Assembly (NCBI GenBank): GCA_937864205.1
Contig: CALMJB010000064.1
Coordinates: 1 to 14,608 of the forward strand
DNA: 14,608 nucleotides
Source: an uncultured Actinomycetes bacterium
GTDB lineage: Bacteria; Actinomycetota; Actinomycetes; Nanopelagicales; Nanopelagicaceae
Direction of reading: 5' to 3'
Position 1 is the stretch's first letter, and the number at the start of each line of letters is the position of its first letter. Below, piece by piece: positions 13,250-14,608 of the stretch. The position numbers and the translations under genes were made by a program. The notes under the pieces were generated by a model. That model was not told the origin of the DNA, did no database searches, and saw only the letters and a list, made by a program, of their open reading frames with translations.

Positions 13250-14352
13250 ATTTTTACCGCTTTTAACTGCTGGGCAGATTGTTCTGGCGGTAAATCCATT
13301 ATGAATGCACCCATTCCCGACTCTGAACCAGATAAGTACTTCAGTTTTCCAGGTTGACGCCGGACTGAAACTATTTGCCAATGTAATCTCATACGGTCGC
13401 GACCAATTAAAACTGGTGCTTGATACCAGCCCGCGATGTATGCCATTTCTATTCCAAATACTCCATCTAGTCGAAGCAAAACCTCTTTCGCAATCTCTGG
13501 AAATGTGTCAGATTGCAAATCACTTAAAGCGGCTAAATCTGGCACAGATTTCTTAGGTGCGACATGAATCTCAAATGGATATCTGGCAGCGAATGGAACA
13601 TAAGCAATCCATTCTGAATTCTGAGCAATTATTCGCACCGAATCTTTTAATTCGCGGGCAATTACATCATCTAGTAATACCCGTTTGGTTTTTGCATAGT
13701 GCGCATTTGCTGCTGACAACATTTTTTCGATTCGAGTTGGAATAAAAGAGTAGGCATAGATCTGCCCATGAGGATGATGCAAAGTCACGCCCACCTCTTC
13801 ACCGCGATTTTCAAATGGAAAAACATGCGCAATGAATGGAAGTTTTGAAAGTTGTTCAGTGCGATCTTTCCATGCTTCCAACACAGTTCGAATCTGTGTG
13901 GTTGATAGTTTTGCAAAACTTCCTTCATGTTTTGCGGTGTAACTAATTACTTCACATCGCCCAGCTGCATCCGCAGTCGGTGTATCTAATCCAGAAATTT
14001 CTGGTAATTGCCATGAAGTATCTGGCGAAGTCAGGGCTGGTGCGCGATTTTCAAAAACTACAACTTCATAATTTGAATCTGGGATTTCAGTTAACTTTTC
14101 AGTGGTGCTCGGGCAAAGTGGACATAATTCTTTTGGTGGTAAAAAGACGCGATGTTGTCGATGCGATGCCACCGCGACCCATTCATTAACCAGCGGGTCT
14201 AATCGCAGTTCGCCAATACCAGGTTGTGCAGATAATTCGCGATTATCTTTTTTATTACGTTCGGTAGAAGTTTGGTCGTAATAGCTAATCGTGCGACCAT
14301 CTGCTAATTGCAGATCGGTACGCATGATATTGCCAGAAAGTTTTACCGACAT
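13246..14352 (-). CDS. galT: Galactose-1-phosphate uridylyltransferase
   Basis: Leloir pathway enzyme exchanging UMP between UDP-glucose and galactose-1-phosphate. 368 residues from ATG 14352. C77-x2-C80 (CPLCPS) is the zinc pair. HHPHGQIYAY (192-201) contains the active-site HPH with the histidine that is uridylylated. FENRAPAL (100-107) and FEIHVAPK (260-267) are family landmarks. Three starts are possible: TTG 14361, ATG 14352 and ATG 14325. The last gives MRTDLQLADGRTISYYD, where other GalT proteins begin. ATG 14352 is chosen because a -10-like TAGAGT lies 8 nt before it, but the start is uncertain. No galK or galE is in the window. Convergent with the ACT gene. Confidence 0.93.
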   Translation of the reverse strand: MSVKLSGNIMRTDLQLADGRTISYYDQTSTERNKKDNRELSAQPGIGELRLDPLVNEWVAVASHRQHRVFLPPKELCPLCPSTTEKLTEIPDSNYEVVVFENRAPALTSPDTSWQLPEISGLDTPTADAAGRCEVISYTAKHEGSFAKLSTTQIRTVLEAWKDRTEQLSKLPFIAHVFPFENRGEEVGVTLHHPHGQIYAYSFIPTRIEKMLSAANAHYAKTKRVLLDDVIARELKDSVRIIAQNSEWIAYVPFAARYPFEIHVAPKKSVPDLAALSDLQSDTFPEIAKEVLLRLDGVFGIEMAYIAGWYQAPVLIGRDRMRLHWQIVSVRRQPGKLKYLSGSESGMGAFIMDLPPEQSAQQLKAVKI

Positions 14353-14360
14353 GATGGGCA

Positions 14361-14366
14361 ACTCTA
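14361..14366 (-). promoter_or_regulatory. Candidate galT -10 element
   Basis: On the minus strand TAGAGT lies 8 nt before ATG 14352, two more than in the leaderless promoters here. It overlaps the alternative TTG start at 14361, which argues against using that TTG. The transcript would have a 0-2 nt leader to ATG 14352 or about 30 nt to ATG 14325. Confidence 0.35.
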
Positions 14367-14371
14367 TCTAG

Positions 14372-14388
14372 AACCAGATTTGCTGGTT
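14372..14388. promoter_or_regulatory. Inverted repeat between galT and the upstream gene
   Basis: AACCAG-ATTTG-CTGGTT, perfect 6-bp arms. It overlaps the stop codon of the upstream minus-strand gene and falls where the spacer between -35 and -10 of galT would be. It has no T-tract on the minus strand, so an operator is more likely than a terminator. Confidence 0.35.
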
Positions 14389-14608
14389 AATTGCGAAACT
14401 GTTTTATGCAGGAATCAACTGGTTTTGGTTTTACAGTTGGCTTTGGTTCTGGGGTTGGTGGTAGTTGCGGCCCTTGAATCAAAGTAAATGCCACCGGAAT
14501 TGAATTAGTGGCATGAGTATTAGTCATATCTACAAAATTAATAGTGCCGCTATAACTTCCAGCCGGCAATTTATCAAGACTTAAAGTCCATCGACCGCTC
14601 GCTTCTCG
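14387..14608 (-). CDS. C-terminal end of a probable secreted or surface protein (partial)
   Basis: The frame is open from the right edge (14608) to TAA at 14387-14389: 73 residues. The first 50 or so alternate hydrophobic and polar residues (WTLSLDKLPAGSYSGTINF, then IPVAFTL), as in an immunoglobulin-like or other beta-sandwich domain of the kind found in extracellular proteins. It is followed by a proline/lysine stretch (PPTPEPKPTVKPKP) and a short tail VDSCIKQFRN. The rest lies outside the window, so signal peptide and main domains are unseen. A TTG at 14569 could start a short protein, but the in-frame residues before it continue the domain smoothly, so this is a fragment of a longer gene. 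Same strand as galT, 34 bp from it. Confidence 0.6.
   Translation of the reverse strand, partial: REASGRWTLSLDKLPAGSYSGTINFVDMTNTHATNSIPVAFTLIQGPQLPPTPEPKPTVKPKPVDSCIKQFRN

Noticed and set aside
1..14608. Mobile elements, CRISPR arrays, phage genes, toxin-antitoxin pairs or a biosynthetic cluster
   Set aside because: Looked for on both strands. All long frames are housekeeping families in a conserved order, and no long repeats, transposase motifs or regularly spaced repeats are visible.

Overview
The window reads as a stretch of core chromosome from a small-genome, low-GC actinobacterium, most plausibly a freshwater Nanopelagicales (acI) type. The proteins are clearly actinobacterial: a GlnA2-type glutamine synthetase, a RecO and UppS very close in sequence to the mycobacterial ones, the long form of LeuA, and an actinobacterial DnaG. 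The gene order (leuA-recO-uppS-zinc gene-glyS-dusB-dgt-dnaG) is also the actinobacterial one. Against this, GC content is low by eye (about 40-43%), AT-rich codons such as TTA Leu are common, and intergenic gaps are very short. I see no mobile element, CRISPR array, rRNA or phage gene. The genus is inference.

Layout. 1-50: end of an unidentified gene (+). 139-2173: glnA2-like gene and a DUF4389 membrane protein. 2176-4139: leuA behind a leucine-rich leader peptide (2188-2295, unusually clear) and two mutually exclusive RNA hairpins, i.e. a transcription attenuator. leuA then runs into recO (4149-4907) and uppS (4929-5702). 5699-6433 (-): ZIP metal transporter, tail to tail with uppS. 6508-9709: glyS, dusB and a YdcF-like DUF218 membrane protein. 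9739-12803: dgt and dnaG, with a perfect palindrome over the dgt promoter. 12856-12928: tRNA-Asn(GTT). 13004-13249: stand-alone ACT-domain protein. 13246-14352 (-): galT, tail to tail with the ACT gene. 14387-14608 (-): C-terminal end of a probable surface or secreted protein, cut by the window edge.

Together the genes cover nitrogen and leucine assimilation, DNA repair and replication priming, dNTP pool control, lipid carrier synthesis for the wall, glycyl-tRNA charging, tRNA dihydrouridylation, zinc uptake and galactose metabolism. Most of this is ordinary housekeeping. What deserves attention is regulatory: (1) the leuA leader peptide and attenuator; (2) a repeated promoter layout TANNNT-6 nt-ATG at four separate ORFs, implying leaderless transcripts and fixing start codons (including moving dgt's start to 9739); (3) a 19-bp perfect palindrome on the dgt -10 and start site; (4) a zinc-uptake gene at the locus where other actinobacteria keep zur and zinc transport genes, with a partial Zur-box-like sequence over its start. 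I did not find a convincing new multi-gene system.
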